64,000 nucleotides of DNA from Amaurobius ferox (lineage: Eukaryota; Arthropoda; Arachnida; Araneae; Amaurobiidae): NCBI GenBank assembly GCA_951213105.1, contig OX578137.1, positions 82,649,679 through 82,713,678 of the forward strand. The letters run 5' to 3'. Below, one piece after another: positions 34,907-46,215 of this stretch (positions are counted from its first letter, which is position 1; every line of letters starts with the position of its first letter). Both the position numbers and the translations under genes were made by a program. The notes under the pieces are model-generated. The model was not told the DNA's origin. It did no database searches and saw only the letters and a list, made by a program, of their open reading frames with translations.

Positions 34907-35791
34907 ATGAAAAAGAAAACACGACAAAAATGAGAAAAGGCGATAATAATTAGCTCAAGATTAAAGATTAAGATATGTATTATTTTTTATTTAATTTTTT
35001 TCAATTTTGCTAACGGAAGAAAACGATCATAAAGTATTCGTCATGGAGTGCGTCATAAAGTGTGTCATCTATGTTTATCACAGCGTGCGCTATTTCCCGT
35101 GCTATGTCATGTTCTAGGCCATTCTATACATTAAAAATTGTAATATTTCATTGAAGAAATACGGACAATAAATAACATACATACAATTTTCCGATGAATG
35201 ATATTCTCTATCTTAATTTCTGGATGTCTCGGTTAATCACTCCATATATTTTAAACGAGATCAGGTAGTTTAAATTAAAAGTATGTAGTATTTAAATACA
35301 TCTCTCAATAAACGAAATTTGACATATACCAAGCCATTGATATTAATACATCTAAACTTCGGAAGGAATAATACAATTAGCGTCTGACTTAAATACAGCA
35401 ATATATTCAATTGAGTATAGTCACAAATATTGCCAATCAATTCTAGGTATTTTTACCTTAAATAAATATTTTGTGGAAGCAATAAAACGTGAGTGATTAT
35501 CTCGCGTATGCGCAATTAGCATGTTTTTACAGAAACAGTCTTATAATGCGTCCTAAATATATGTCTACATGTGTCCTAAATATATGTTACATAGAGGATA
35601 CAAAATTTACATCTCTTAGTGGTGTAAAAATACTGTAATTATACGTAAATGTTTTATAGTGTGTGGTAAACATTGTTTACTATATATTTCTCTGCTATTT
35701 TAATGTTTTACCATCTGAAAGAGCTTATGAAAAATGTAAAATATCCAAAACGCTGACAAGAATATTTATTTTGATGTAAATGAAAAAAAAT
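34907..35791. other. AT-rich stretch with no recognised feature
   Basis: No gene or repeat end was recognised before family A copy 1. Confidence 0.5.
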
Positions 35792-36556
35792 CTGATGTGG
35801 GCAACACATGACTTTCCTTATATAATGTAATGAATTTACTACTTTTATAGTAAAAAAATCGGGTTTTCTTATAGTAGATACTAATATTCTTTCCTAAACA
35901 TTGAATTTTCGACAATTAGTCGTCATTTTCATTGATTTAGCGTCATTTTTATCCATTTGGTGAGATTTTCGTTAATTTGGCAACATTTCAAAAAGTCGCC
36001 AAGTTGCGACATTCCGCCAAATTCGTCGCCAAAATCTCGCCAAGCGTTATGCACTAAGAAATAAGTTATTCTTACAGCAGATAAATGACTATCGGCGTTC
36101 AAATACAAAAGTATTACTCAGAGTATCTTTTTTCATGAATGGAATGAGCTAGTTCCACGAGAATGATGTCACCCAATTTATCGCATGGTATTACATATGA
36201 GAAGTGAACATATTTATCAATAGGAAATATTTTTTTTTTATTTTATATGACTTTTTGATATTTTTTTTGAATAATGTACAATATCTCGAGAACGGTTCGT
36301 GTTAGCGCTCTAAAATTTATGTCAATCGTTTTCTAATGAAAAATTACATAAGAAATCTTTATTTGCGTAACTTTATTAGTGGTTTTGATTTTTTGACGAT
36401 TTTTTCAAAATTTCATTTGAAAATTTGGGCGGGTTCTGAACATTGGATTGCGTATAAAAACAATAGGCTTCCAGTGTTTACGGATTGTGATTTTTGTACC
36501 AAATTTGGTTCAAATCGGTCCATTCGTTCGTCAGTTATCGTCTCCACAGACCCACT

Positions 36557-36617
<61 letters not shown>

Positions 36618-36740
36618 CACTTCAAAAATGTTTGATTCGTGATCAGTGATGCTTGAAACGTGCTCTCCCGTCGAAAACTCGAATTCGAATTTTCGACCTC
36701 GTCACAATACTTTCCTTATACATTTTGTATATAAGGAAAG
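35792..36740 (+). repeat. Family A repeat, full copy 1
   Basis: It starts at CTGATGTGGGCAACACATGA and ACTTTCCTTATATA. A block with many TCGCCA/GGCGA phrases follows (~35930-36060). Then come CACGAGAATGATGTCACC, a (CA)n tract (36559-36615), a 28-base near-palindrome with one mismatched pair (36670-36697) and the terminal hairpin around CTTATACATTTTGTATATAA. The outermost ACTTTCCTTATATA is repeated inverted at the right end. No coding capacity. Confidence 0.8.
36559..36615 (+). repeat. (CA)n microsatellite within family A
   Basis: About 28 uninterrupted CA units occupy the fixed position between CAGTTATCGTCTCCACAGAC and CATCACTTCAAAAATG. Confidence 0.95.
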
Positions 36741-37029
36741 TAACAATTATGTATATAATGAAAGTAGTAATATAAAGAACACCAGACATTTTAATAAATC
36801 ATTGTAAGGAAGCGGAATAGCAAAATGAAAAATGCAAAGCAAAATGCCATGACCGAAAATTATGATATAAATTAAAATTTTAGGAAATTTTTAAAATTAA
36901 CTGCAATGCCACCAATTTATCATTGTATTCGATTATTTGGCATTTTAAATAAGTAATTTATCACTGAAATATTTTTTCGTTTCAACACTTATTGCTGAAT
37001 CTGAACATAACAAGAAATGCGCGGAAACA

Positions 37030-37330
37030 ATGATACGTATAATGAGATCCACCTAAAAACTCCAAAGTTACTAAAAGCAATTTCAATAGTATTAATTGCC
37101 ATTTAATGCGAAATATGTTTGGCATAATTTAATATCGCTGACAGACGATGAATTTTGATACGACAACGTTGAGTTAGTTTGATATATGGCGTGTAGAACC
37201 CATATATAACTGTTTTCTTAATTAGTAAATCAGGCACTTTGGACTGATATAATTGGCAGGCAGTCGCATATATACCGTAGCATATACCGTAATATGTCTA
37301 CAAAAATAAACAAAAACGTGGGAAACAGGA
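37030..37330 (+). repeat. Family D dispersed repeat, copy 2
   Basis: Landmarks are CACCTAAAAACTCCAAAG, ATTAATTGCCATTTAATG, GGCATAATTTAATAT, GACTGATATAATTGGCAGGC. It aligns along most of its length with the copy at 38640. Confidence 0.55.
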
Positions 37331-38028
37331 AATTTTGAAGCAAAATTATAGGTAATTGCTTGTTGAAAAACGGATTTTCGTTTGACACTAATATAACCTG
37401 ATGCAAAATTGCAGCGTTTTTATATTAAATAGTTACCGAAGAAGTATTGAGTATTCTGTTATTTATTATTAGTACAAGAAACATTCATAAAACGTTTCTC
37501 ATGAAAGCTATGAAAACCTCCTTTTCAAGTTTAGTGCACATGTATTGTATGATTTTAACGTTGGCGTTAATAATTGAATATCTATATCAAATTGCTAGTT
37601 TTATTAAACAAATATTTAAGGAATAGATATGAAAGAAACTTCAAAACAAAATGACTCTATATAATGACTGTGTTAGGAATTATTTATTTTTTAAATGTTA
37701 TATTACAAATTCCGTAAATAGTTTACTTATTTATGAAAAAATCAGATAAAATGCAAATAAACAGTTTGTTTGATTTTATAATTTTACCAGAATAAAAAAT
37801 TCGAACATGTTGTAAAATCAATGAAGTGAGCATGGAAATTTTCCAAAGATTCCGCAATTAGCACTATTTCATTGAAGTAATGCAAGCGCTGCACATGTGC
37901 TTTAAGCATCTATTATTTTACAAATGATGTAAAATTTAAAAATCTTCGGGCTGTAAAACGTTGTAATTATACAGCATTAATTTACAGTGTGCTATAAAAA
38001 TGGTGTATTTCATACGTATGTTTTTCTA

Positions 38029-38560
38029 ATTTTTACGGTATTATCTCAAAGAACTTTCAGTTAACGAGATTTTTTTAAGCTAACAAGATTTCCTTTTTAT
38101 CTGAATGTAAAATGCAACTAGAATTATTTAATGAATCATTTTAACGTTATTTCATACAAATGTTAGTACAAAATCTAAAAAAATATGCAGACCACAGACG
38201 TCGTTCAAAATCGCATTTTTAGGAAATGTTTTATACAGAAGAGATGCGATGCCACGAATTTATCCATGTTTTTCAATATTTGGAATATTAAATATAATTT
38301 TTACGGTATTATCTCAAAGAACTTTAAGCTAACAAGATTTTTTAACTAACAAGATTTCTTTCTTAATGTAAAATGCAAATAGAATGATTTATTTGAATCA
38401 TTCTAACGATATTTCATAGAAATGCTAGTAAAAAACCTAAGAAAATGTGCACACCACAGATATCGTTTAAAATCGCATTTTTAGGACATGTTTTACACAG
38501 AGAAGATGCGATGCCACTAATTAATCCACGTATTTTATTTAGAACATTAATTAAGTACTT
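38029..38560. repeat. Tandem duplication, period ~268 bp
   Basis: Two diverged units (about 38029-38297 and 38298-38560) share TTTACGGTATTATCTCAAAG at the start and AAAATCGCATTTTTAGGA and GATGCGATGCCAC near the end. A diverged single relative occurs at 36880-36960 (GCAATGCCACCAATTTATC). No coding potential was seen. Confidence 0.75.
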
Positions 38561-38639
38561 AATCTTTCCAAGAATATAATTTTTTATTCTAACTTTCGTC
38601 CTTTAATCTTAACATAATAGCATATGATCGCCAAAGTTA

Positions 38640-38950
38640 ATAATAATTTATGGCCACCTAAAAATTCCAAACGCATTAAAAACGATTGCAATTGCATTAA
38701 TTGCCAATTAATGTGGAGAATTTTTGACATAATTAAATATTGAGTTGAAATCCTGAATTTTGGTGGGACAACATATATTTGCCGTGTGTCAATATCATCC
38801 ATGCGAGAGCGATATTCAAATGTTCTCTTAATTATTAGATACGGAGTTTAGGCTGATATAATTGACAAACGGTCTAAGCAGATACCATAACTTATCTATA
38901 AAAATTAACGATTAATTGGAAAACGTTAAATTTTCTCGCTAATTTATTGA
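38640..38950 (+). repeat. Family D dispersed repeat, copy 3
   Basis: Landmarks are CACCTAAAAATTCCAAACGC, GCATTAATTGCCAATTAATG, GACATAATTAAATATTGAGT and GGCTGATATAATTGAC. The minus-strand frame 38584-38802 is repeat sequence. Confidence 0.6.
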
Positions 38951-39471
38951 TTACTTTGAGTTGAAAAACAGATTTTTGCTGGATAATTATATTTAGTAAG
39001 CACACTAAGCTGATGTATAAATGCCAAGTTCTCATTTAGGTAGCTATTGAAGCAGCTCCGAATGTTTTGTTTTTTCATCATTAAGACAATAATCACCTTC
39101 AGGAGGTATGCAACTCTTCTTATAAGAAATGAAAAAACATATATTATTGTGAAATTTTACTGCATGCATATTGTACTAATTATTTTAACGTTGACTTCTG
39201 AAATGCAAATATGTTTATCAATTTTTTTTCTTAATTCACGAATGATTAAGATTTAAGGAACTGATTTAAAAGCAGCACCCAAAGGAAATTTCCTTAAGTA
39301 ATTATATAATGACTGAGTCATATTACTATCTACTTATTTTATTTTATATTATAAATTTCATTAAATATTTTTAGTAAATATGATACAAAGAGATAAAAAT
39401 TCTGTTCAGATTTTTGCTTGACATTTTAATGTTAACTAAATAAATAAATAGGACAAACATTCAAATAGGAT

Positions 39472-39979
39472 AGTAGTATATATATGTACGTATGAGCACA
39501 CCTATATTTTTAATACAAATACTTTTTTCACGACTTTCATATAAATCCTTTTATTTTCTAAAAAACTTTGAAAAATAAAATAATGTTTTCACCATGTTCT
39601 CTTCTTTTATGGGGGGACTAACGGTCCCCCCATTTATTTTAAAGCTTAGAGGACTTCCATTCATTTTGGAAGTCCTCTTTTTTTTCACGCATTTATTTAA
39701 TTTCATCCTTTTCACCGTAATTTACCTGAGGGACTAACGGTCCCCTCAAAATAAGGTAGCCCCAAAATGGGGCAGCCTATCTTTGATCCCTTTTTTCACG
39801 CATTTATCTAAAATTTGGTCTAAATGTAAAAAAGGCCTTATTTTGATATAAAATCATGTTTTTAATATTAAAATGGATCGAGACCTTTTTTTTTATATAA
39901 AATATAAAAAATAAGGTATAAAATATAGTTTTTAGTATTAAAAATATAGGTGTGCTCATACGTACATATATATACTACT
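39472..39979. mobile_element. 508-bp inverted-repeat element with four GC-rich hairpins
   Basis: The terminal inverted repeats are perfect over 45 bases (39472-39516 and 39935-39979; outer part AGTAGTATATATATGTACGT, inner part ATAGGTGTGCTC in complement). Inside are two related modules, each a hairpin with loop TAACG, then a second hairpin, then TTTTTTCACGCATTTAT. The stems are GGGGGGAC/GTCCCCCC (39611-39631), AGAGGACTTCCA/TGGAAGTCCTCT (39648-39678, then eight T), GAGGGAC/GTCCCCTC (~39728-39747, one bulge) and GCCCC/GGGGC (39759-39773). No frame of note. No certain target duplication; the flanks read GGAT and TAGA. It resembles a MITE in scale, but the interior is not one I recognise. The perfect ends suggest recent activity. 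Confidence 0.85.
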
Positions 39980-41084
39980 TAGAATCATATGTCTTGTACG
40001 AATACCTGCAAATATAGCAAAAAACTGCAACTACAAATTATATCACTCTTTTCTTTAGAAAATGTACCTTTTCCTTCTGTGAAAATCCTCGCTTTTCTGT
40101 TTTCCAAACCAATTAGAGTATTTTAAAATTTTATATAAAACACATTTAAAGTAACACGTCAATGTACGCCAATGCTTGCAAAGAGGGATCGAACTGTTTT
40201 GGATAGTGTATGTCAAATACCTGTCTTTTTTAGAGGTTCTTCGTTGGGGATTGACGCTGTTCCACCCGTATGCAAGAGGTTAAAGAAGCAATATTTATTG
40301 CAATAAAAATAATGTCAGCTGCTTTTAAAGAGAAGAAACAGCTCTCTTTTTCAGAAATTTAAGATAAATACCAAGGATGGAGTGAACAAATAATAGAACA
40401 ATTCTAAGGATAAAATGCAAAAACGAAAAAGCAAGAGCACGAAGAGCAGATTAATTAAAATTATCTTTTCAGTGAGTAAAATTACAAAATTAAGTGACCG
40501 GCAATAAATTAAACAAGTAACGAGTATGAAAGTTACGTGACTTTTCGTACAATCAATAATAAACTGATTCACAATGTAATATGCAACATCGATAAAGATA
40601 CATGGGTGCGTTTATAAATCGTCTGCAGGTATTTCTTCAGCACAATTTGTCTGGACCTGATATCCCAAATAAGCTTTTACGGCTAGTTGGGCGTTGAGGT
40701 CTAGATTTGTTTTACTGATTAACTGAGGAAGAAAACCCAGATGATGTAAATCAGATTTGAAATCCTGATAATAAATCGTACATATGTTCATTTATATTTA
40801 TGTGTGCTGCAGAGAGAGATACGTAAACCAGCCAGTTTTGAAAGCTATAGTTTTGAAAGCGTCGTTTCAAGTATAAAACAGACCTAGAAATTAGGACAAA
40901 TACAATGTTACTCTGAAGTATTTTTTTATCTTGCAAAAGGTTTTTTTTTTCTTTGAAACCAGTTTACTCTCGTATCTTTGAGTTATATGCTACATAATTT
41001 TTCGAACAGTTTTTAAACTTTTTTATACAAGTAATTTGACATAATAGCGTACTTAATATAAAAAATAGGACCTTAATAACTCCT
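39980..41084. other. AT-rich stretch with no recognised feature
   Basis: Short minus-strand frames (40351-40572, 40751-40936) carry no recognisable motif. No repeat ends were seen. Confidence 0.5.
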
Positions 41085-41340
41085 AAAAAATGGCAGTATG
41101 ATTACATTAATCGCCAGTTTATACTAGAAATGTTAGGCAATAAAGAACATCGTGCAGCAGCAATGTATTTTTATGAGACAACAAGGAATTGACAGCTGCC
41201 GATTTCTTCGTGGCTGAATTCGGGACATGGGTGCGTTCTTAATTAATTTAAACGAGTTTGTTCTCATATAATTGACAAGGAGCATAAGCATTCTGTAATT
41301 TATTAACAAAAAGTGCCTATTATTCTGGAGATAGGAAAAT
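41085..41340 (+). repeat. Family D dispersed repeat, copy 4 (diverged)
   Basis: It shares ATTACATTAATCGCCA, TTTTATGAGACAACAAGG and CTCATATAATTGACAAGG with other copies. It is more diverged, so its edges are uncertain. Confidence 0.4.
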
Positions 41341-41965
41341 TTCTGCAAGTATTTTTAGATTATGTTGTGGCAAAAAATGGCATTTAAGATAAAAAAATTT
41401 AGAAAAAAAATATTAGATTTTTTATTTGGAAAGATTAGCTTATGAAAAAACGTGTAATGTTTTATTTAATGGTTTGGAAAGATATTTGGAGCAAATGTTG
41501 ATGTCATTTTTTAGTTATTGAGTAAAATGTACTTTTGGGAGATACAAATTGCAACTAAAATGTGAAACGAAAAATCATGTATTTTACTACGCGTGTTCTA
41601 GAAACTTTGCCATTGCTATAGGTGTCAACAATTAAATAGTAAATAAAGTATAAATTGGTAAATTGAAAATAACCAGTGAAATAAAATGTAATTTACAGTG
41701 AAAAGTATATAGGTATACAAGTATGAAATATTATTCTGTACTGGAAATTATAACGTTTCATTAAAAACAAAAATGAAAGAACTAAATATTTATAAAAATC
41801 AACAGTATCAACGTACTCAATAAGAGTATCATTTTGCAGGATAATAAAGATACATTAGTCAGTAGAACGTTGAAAATTCGATTCTGAGAAATTCATTCCC
41901 AAACAGTTCAATTTGTTTAGTGATGGCCCAAAGTTATTCTTATTAATACCAAATGATCAGATGTA

Positions 41966-42922
41966 GAGGGCGGCCATAATTAAAGTAGAGGTGTTTAGAG
42001 ACCGATAGAGAGAAAACTGCTGGGCCAAATTCAACCAAATTTGCAGTAAATACTATTTAGACCATGCGGTTTTGATTTTTAAAAGAAAAAAAAATGTTCG
42101 GATTTTCGCTACAGCGGACAATGTGACGCTATAAGGTCAGGTTTTGGAGTAAAATAGTCATAGAGAGTACAGAAAGTTCCGTCAATGCTGAAAGGTATTG
42201 AACAATACTGCTGAATTTTGTTATTACGCAACTTCAACAGTGTGGATATCTTGAATCTATGATATTTATGCAGGATGGAGCTCCCCCTCATCTTAGAATG
42301 CGCGTACAGGAAGTCCTACGACAGCATTTTATCAACAACTGAATAATTAGTCGAGCGTTTCCTATGAAGTGGCCAGACCTTTAGCCTGATCTGACCCCTT
42401 GTGACTTTCGGTTGTGGGGTCATCTAAAGCGTTTGGTATACCAAAGGAATGTGGTTAATTTAGCCACCTTGAAGGACCGAATAGCACGCCAAGCAAATCA
42501 ATGGGATCTACTGCATTCTGCAATAGATAATGCTGTTCAGAAAATGCTCTTTTTGGAACATATGCAAGGGAAACATATTGAATCACACATGTAAATGATG
42601 CCAATATCAAAATTTTTGTCATACGTATGTAAATGTAAGATGCAAATGTAAATATAAAATGTACTAAATACGTATAAAATGTAAATGTGATGTCTTTTTC
42701 AAAATGCATGTATAATGTTAACTTTCGGTACTTCCTATGCCTATTTTACTCCAAAATTAGACCATTTGCCCGCTGTGGCAAAATTCCGAACTATTTTTTT
42801 CTCTTTTACAAATCAAAACCCCATGGTCTAAATAGTATTTACTGCACATTTGGTTGAGTTTGGCCCAAAAGTTTTCTCACTATTGGGCTCTAAACATCTA
42901 TACTTTATTGAACGCCACCCTG
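41966..42922 (+). mobile_element. Mariner-type element with ~205-bp inverted ends
   Basis: The left end (41966-~42178) and right end (~42720-42922) are long imperfect inverted copies. They share TGTTTAGAG at the tip, then GCAGTAAATACTATTTAGAC, GGTTTTGATTT.TAAAAGA and TTTTGGAGTAAAATAG. Between them is the C-terminal half of a transposase. The left end takes the place of the missing 5' half, as if the 3' end had been copied in inverted orientation. TA adjoins the left edge; the right edge is followed by TG, so no clean TA duplication is seen. Confidence 0.8.
42172..42597 (+). pseudogene. C-terminal half of a mariner-superfamily transposase, broken
   Basis: In one frame: VNAERY, a TGA stop (42199-42201), TILLNFVITQLQQCGYLESM, then IFMQDGAPPHL with the second catalytic Asp. 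Two more stops interrupt it (TGA near 42343, TAG near 42382). The frame continues PDLTPCDFRLWGHLK with the third catalytic Asp and ends HIESHM plus TAA. The first catalytic Asp and the whole DNA-binding part are missing. It is a different subfamily from the pseudogene at 32507, judging by residue differences. Confidence 0.8.
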
Positions 42923-43828
42923 TGAATACACCAAAAAGCATGTATTATTTTTCTGAAAAATAAATTATCTCCAAATAATCTGGAACTAAAAACCTGAATA
43001 AAATTTTCATTGGTTTATTCTTGATCTGGGATCGCATTCAAAAGTATAATTTAAAGGAATTTTTCAAAATAAAACAACTCTGAGATATACTAGAAGCTTT
43101 CTGCCACCACTTCTTCTAATGATCACTAAATTAAATTAATTCATCACATCACAAAGAATATACATTTTTGTGTTCCTACCTGTTTATGTATGACAAGAAC
43201 AAATAAAAGAAAACACTAATACACTTAGCAGTCATCCAAAAAATGCAAACAAAATCATTATAAGTGAAAGTGACATCATTAATTGCTTTCCAGACATAAA
43301 TTCTCCAACTATAATTAAATACAGTTCGACAAAAATTTGTGTTTATGAGACAGCGAAGGAATTAACTTTTTATTAATATTTTTAGAGTTAAAATAATTAA
43401 TATTTTCAGTTAAAATGATTAAAATATTTTCTGAGTCGCTTTTAGCGAGGTTCTATTTTTTGCAGTTATTGTAGTAAATGTTAATCTTTCAAATAAAAAA
43501 AAAAATGCTACTTACTAGGCTCTCAGCAGTACTGAGTATTATAAATGTATTCTCTCACATAATCACCGTTTTTTTTTACATAATGGCCACCTGATTGTGG
43601 TCACTACGCAATCATCCTCCTATTTATGTAACTATTTTATAAATTATTATGTAACTAGGTGTGTATCAGAGACGTGAAAGCCAATTGAGATGAATAAGTC
43701 ATGAAAAAGATTAAACTTTATTGAAATAGGCCTGTTTTTTTTCAGGTTTTTGTAACAAGAAGTAACGTTGAAGCAAAAGTTAAACATAGTAAGGAAAAGT
43801 GTTTTTTTAAATTTAATAAACGAAAAAT
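42923..43828. other. AT-rich stretch with one family D fragment
   Basis: A short diverged family D piece lies at about 43270-43360 (TAATTGCTTTCCAGACATAA, ATAATTAAATACAGTTCGAC, TTATGAGACAGC). The rest has no recognised feature. Confidence 0.4.
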
Positions 43829-44626
43829 CTGATGTGGGCAGCACATGATTTTCCTTATATAATGCAATGAATTTGCTACTTCTACAGCAAAAATTAGGTT
43901 ATTCTTATAGTAGATACTTATATTATTTCCAAGATATTGAATTTTCGTCAGATAGTCGTCACTTTCATTGATTTAGCGTCATTTTTATCCATTTGGCGAG
44001 ATTTTCGTTAATTTGATAACATTTAAAAAAGTAGCTAAGTTGGCGACATTCCGCCAAATTCGTCAACAAAATCACCAAGCGCTGTGGAATGAGAAATAAG
44101 TTATTCTAATAGCAGACAAATTATTATTGGCTTTTAAATACAAAAGTATTACTCAAAGTATCTTTTCTCATGAATGGAACGAGCTAGATCCACGAGAATG
44201 ATGTCATCAAATTTATCGAATGATATTACGCATGAAAAGTGAACATGTTTTTCAACAGTAAATGTAACAGTTAATACATACATTTTAATTTATGGGATAT
44301 TTTGATAAATTTGTTTGAAAAAATGTGCAATATATCGAGAACGGTTTGTGTCAACGTTCTAAAGTTTATGTTAATCGGTTTCTGAGGAAAAATTGCATAA
44401 GAAATGTCTATTTGCGTAACTTATTAAAGGTTTTAATTTTTTGATATATTTTTTTAAAAATCACTCGAAAATTTAGGGGGGTTCTGAACATTCGATTGCG
44501 TTTGAAAACAATAGGCTTCCAGTATTCACGGATTGTAATTTTGGTACCAAATTTCGTTCGAATTGGTCTCATCTGTCGTCAGTTATCGTCTCCATAGACT
44601 CACTGATACACACCTACACATACACA

Positions 44627-44664
<38 letters not shown>

Positions 44665-44714
44665 TACACACACAAACACACACACACACACGCACACACA
44701 CACACGCGCGCACG

Positions 44715-44754
<40 letters not shown>

Positions 44755-44882
44755 TCAACTCAAAAGCGTCTGATTCGTATTCAAGGATGCTTGGAACGTG
44801 TTCTCCCGTCGAAAACTCGAAATCGAATTTTAGATCCCGTCACGATACTTTACTTATACATTATATGTATATAAGAAAAGTA
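43829..44882 (+). repeat. Family A repeat, full copy 2
   Basis: It has the same order of landmarks as copy 1: CTGATGTGGGCAGCACATGA, the TCGCCA/GGCGA block (shorter), CACGAGAATGATGTCATC, GAACGGTTTGTGTCAACG, a longer impure CA tract (44607-44750) and the near-palindrome TCGAAAACTCGAAATCGAAT. It ends with TTATACATTATATGTATATA. The frame 44563-44874 translates the CA tract and is not a gene. Confidence 0.8.
44607..44750 (+). repeat. Impure (CA)n/(CGCA) microsatellite within family A
   Basis: About 144 bases of CA with CGCG and ATA interruptions, in the same slot as the pure tract of copy 1. Confidence 0.95.
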
Positions 44883-45774
44883 AAAATATACTACAGGGAA
44901 AATAGACTGAAACTGAAAGCTAATGATTACTGAGTATTGAAATATGCATATATAGCATATTCTAATCTTCCAAATGTAAAAGTGCTATGCGAAGTTATAT
45001 TGCTTAACTTCTAATGTTGCGATCGAGCAATTTTGGATCCCTTAATTGGAAACGTTTGGTGTTGGAAAGGATTCGTGACTCTGGAAATATCACAATCAAT
45101 AATTCCTTAAATGCGTGAACTGGAGACAACTCACCATAAGTTGGGCAGATGGAAAATTCGGTTTAGCAAATGGCTACAGAACACTAGTCAAAAGTTATGG
45201 CTTGATTTCGGTGGGGACTGATTTCATATGCGAGATTATGAAATGCATATTGTACCGAAATAATTTAAATTTTTAACCAAAATGGGAAATAGAAGCACCA
45301 ATTAGAGGGGAATTTAAGAGGAACCAATTTATTGATTTTTCTCCAATACCAGTTTAGAGAAGAGGATACTAGATTTTCATCTAGAAAAACTGATAATAGG
45401 ATCTGATTCTTAATTATATGAACCTACTTCACAGAAAATTTCATAATCACCGGATATTTCCCAGAGATAAAAAAATTCTAGGTTTTCCATACTTTCCATG
45501 CTATATTCAAAGTTTTTCATACTATTTACGATTCCCGTAGCTTAAAACCTGGACCGCTTTATTTGTGACTACTGTGCAAAGATTCAATTCTTGATCACTT
45601 ATCGCTTTTGAGAAGACTTGTGATACATAGGCCATTATCCTAAGATGATTAAGTATTACTGCGAAGCATTTAGTAATAAGTACTGAAGGCAATCGTACTG
45701 GAACATAGGGTATGGCCTAATGTTACACTGAACTCATTTTTGTGTGAAACACAATATAATTAAATAAACAAGAA
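44883..45774. other. AT-rich stretch with no recognised feature
   Basis: No gene, RNA or repeat end was recognised. Confidence 0.5.
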
Positions 45775-46150
45775 AGATCAATCATGCATAAGCATTGATT
45801 ATGAAACACTTTCCAACTGAAATGTAATTTCATTTAAAAATTTCTAAAATGTGATTCATTCAGTGGTAATATCTTTTACATTATCACAGTACTACAGTAA
45901 TTTATTATACTTAAATATTTAAAACTGTATCGAAATATAAATCATCTGATTCTTTATGCAAAATCAATGAATATTTCATTCATATAACTTGTATTCCAGA
46001 CTCCAGAGCTAAATAATTTTGTGTGAAAAAAATTCAGCAATTCTTATGTAATTCATCTTACAATCGCTTGAGATATTTGCATTCTGCATATGTTAAAATT
46101 AGGCTTCCTTGAAGAAATAATAAAAGTTTAGCGATCATTTAAAATCACAA
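45775..46150 (-). repeat. Family F partial copy
   Basis: It begins ACAAGAAAGATCAATCATGC and includes TTATGAAACACTTTCCAACT, ATCAATGAATATTTCATTCA and CAGCAATTCTTATGTAATTC. It aligns with parts of 47875-48600, with the middle section deleted. Confidence 0.65.
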
Positions 46151-46215
46151 CTATTGTAATTGCATAGGCACGGAATTTAGATACACAGATAATACACAGA
46201 TAATATATATGTGTA

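Noticed and set aside
39648..39686. Stem-loop plus T run resembling a bacterial intrinsic terminator
   Set aside because: The context is an inverted-repeat mobile element in an arthropod genome; there is no bacterial gene nearby. The hairpin was kept only as a structural observation.
44563..44874. His/Thr-rich frame, and similar frames at 36336-36635, 49513-49733 and 15238-15573
   Set aside because: Mostly (CA)n or (TG)n translation within or beside repeat sequence.
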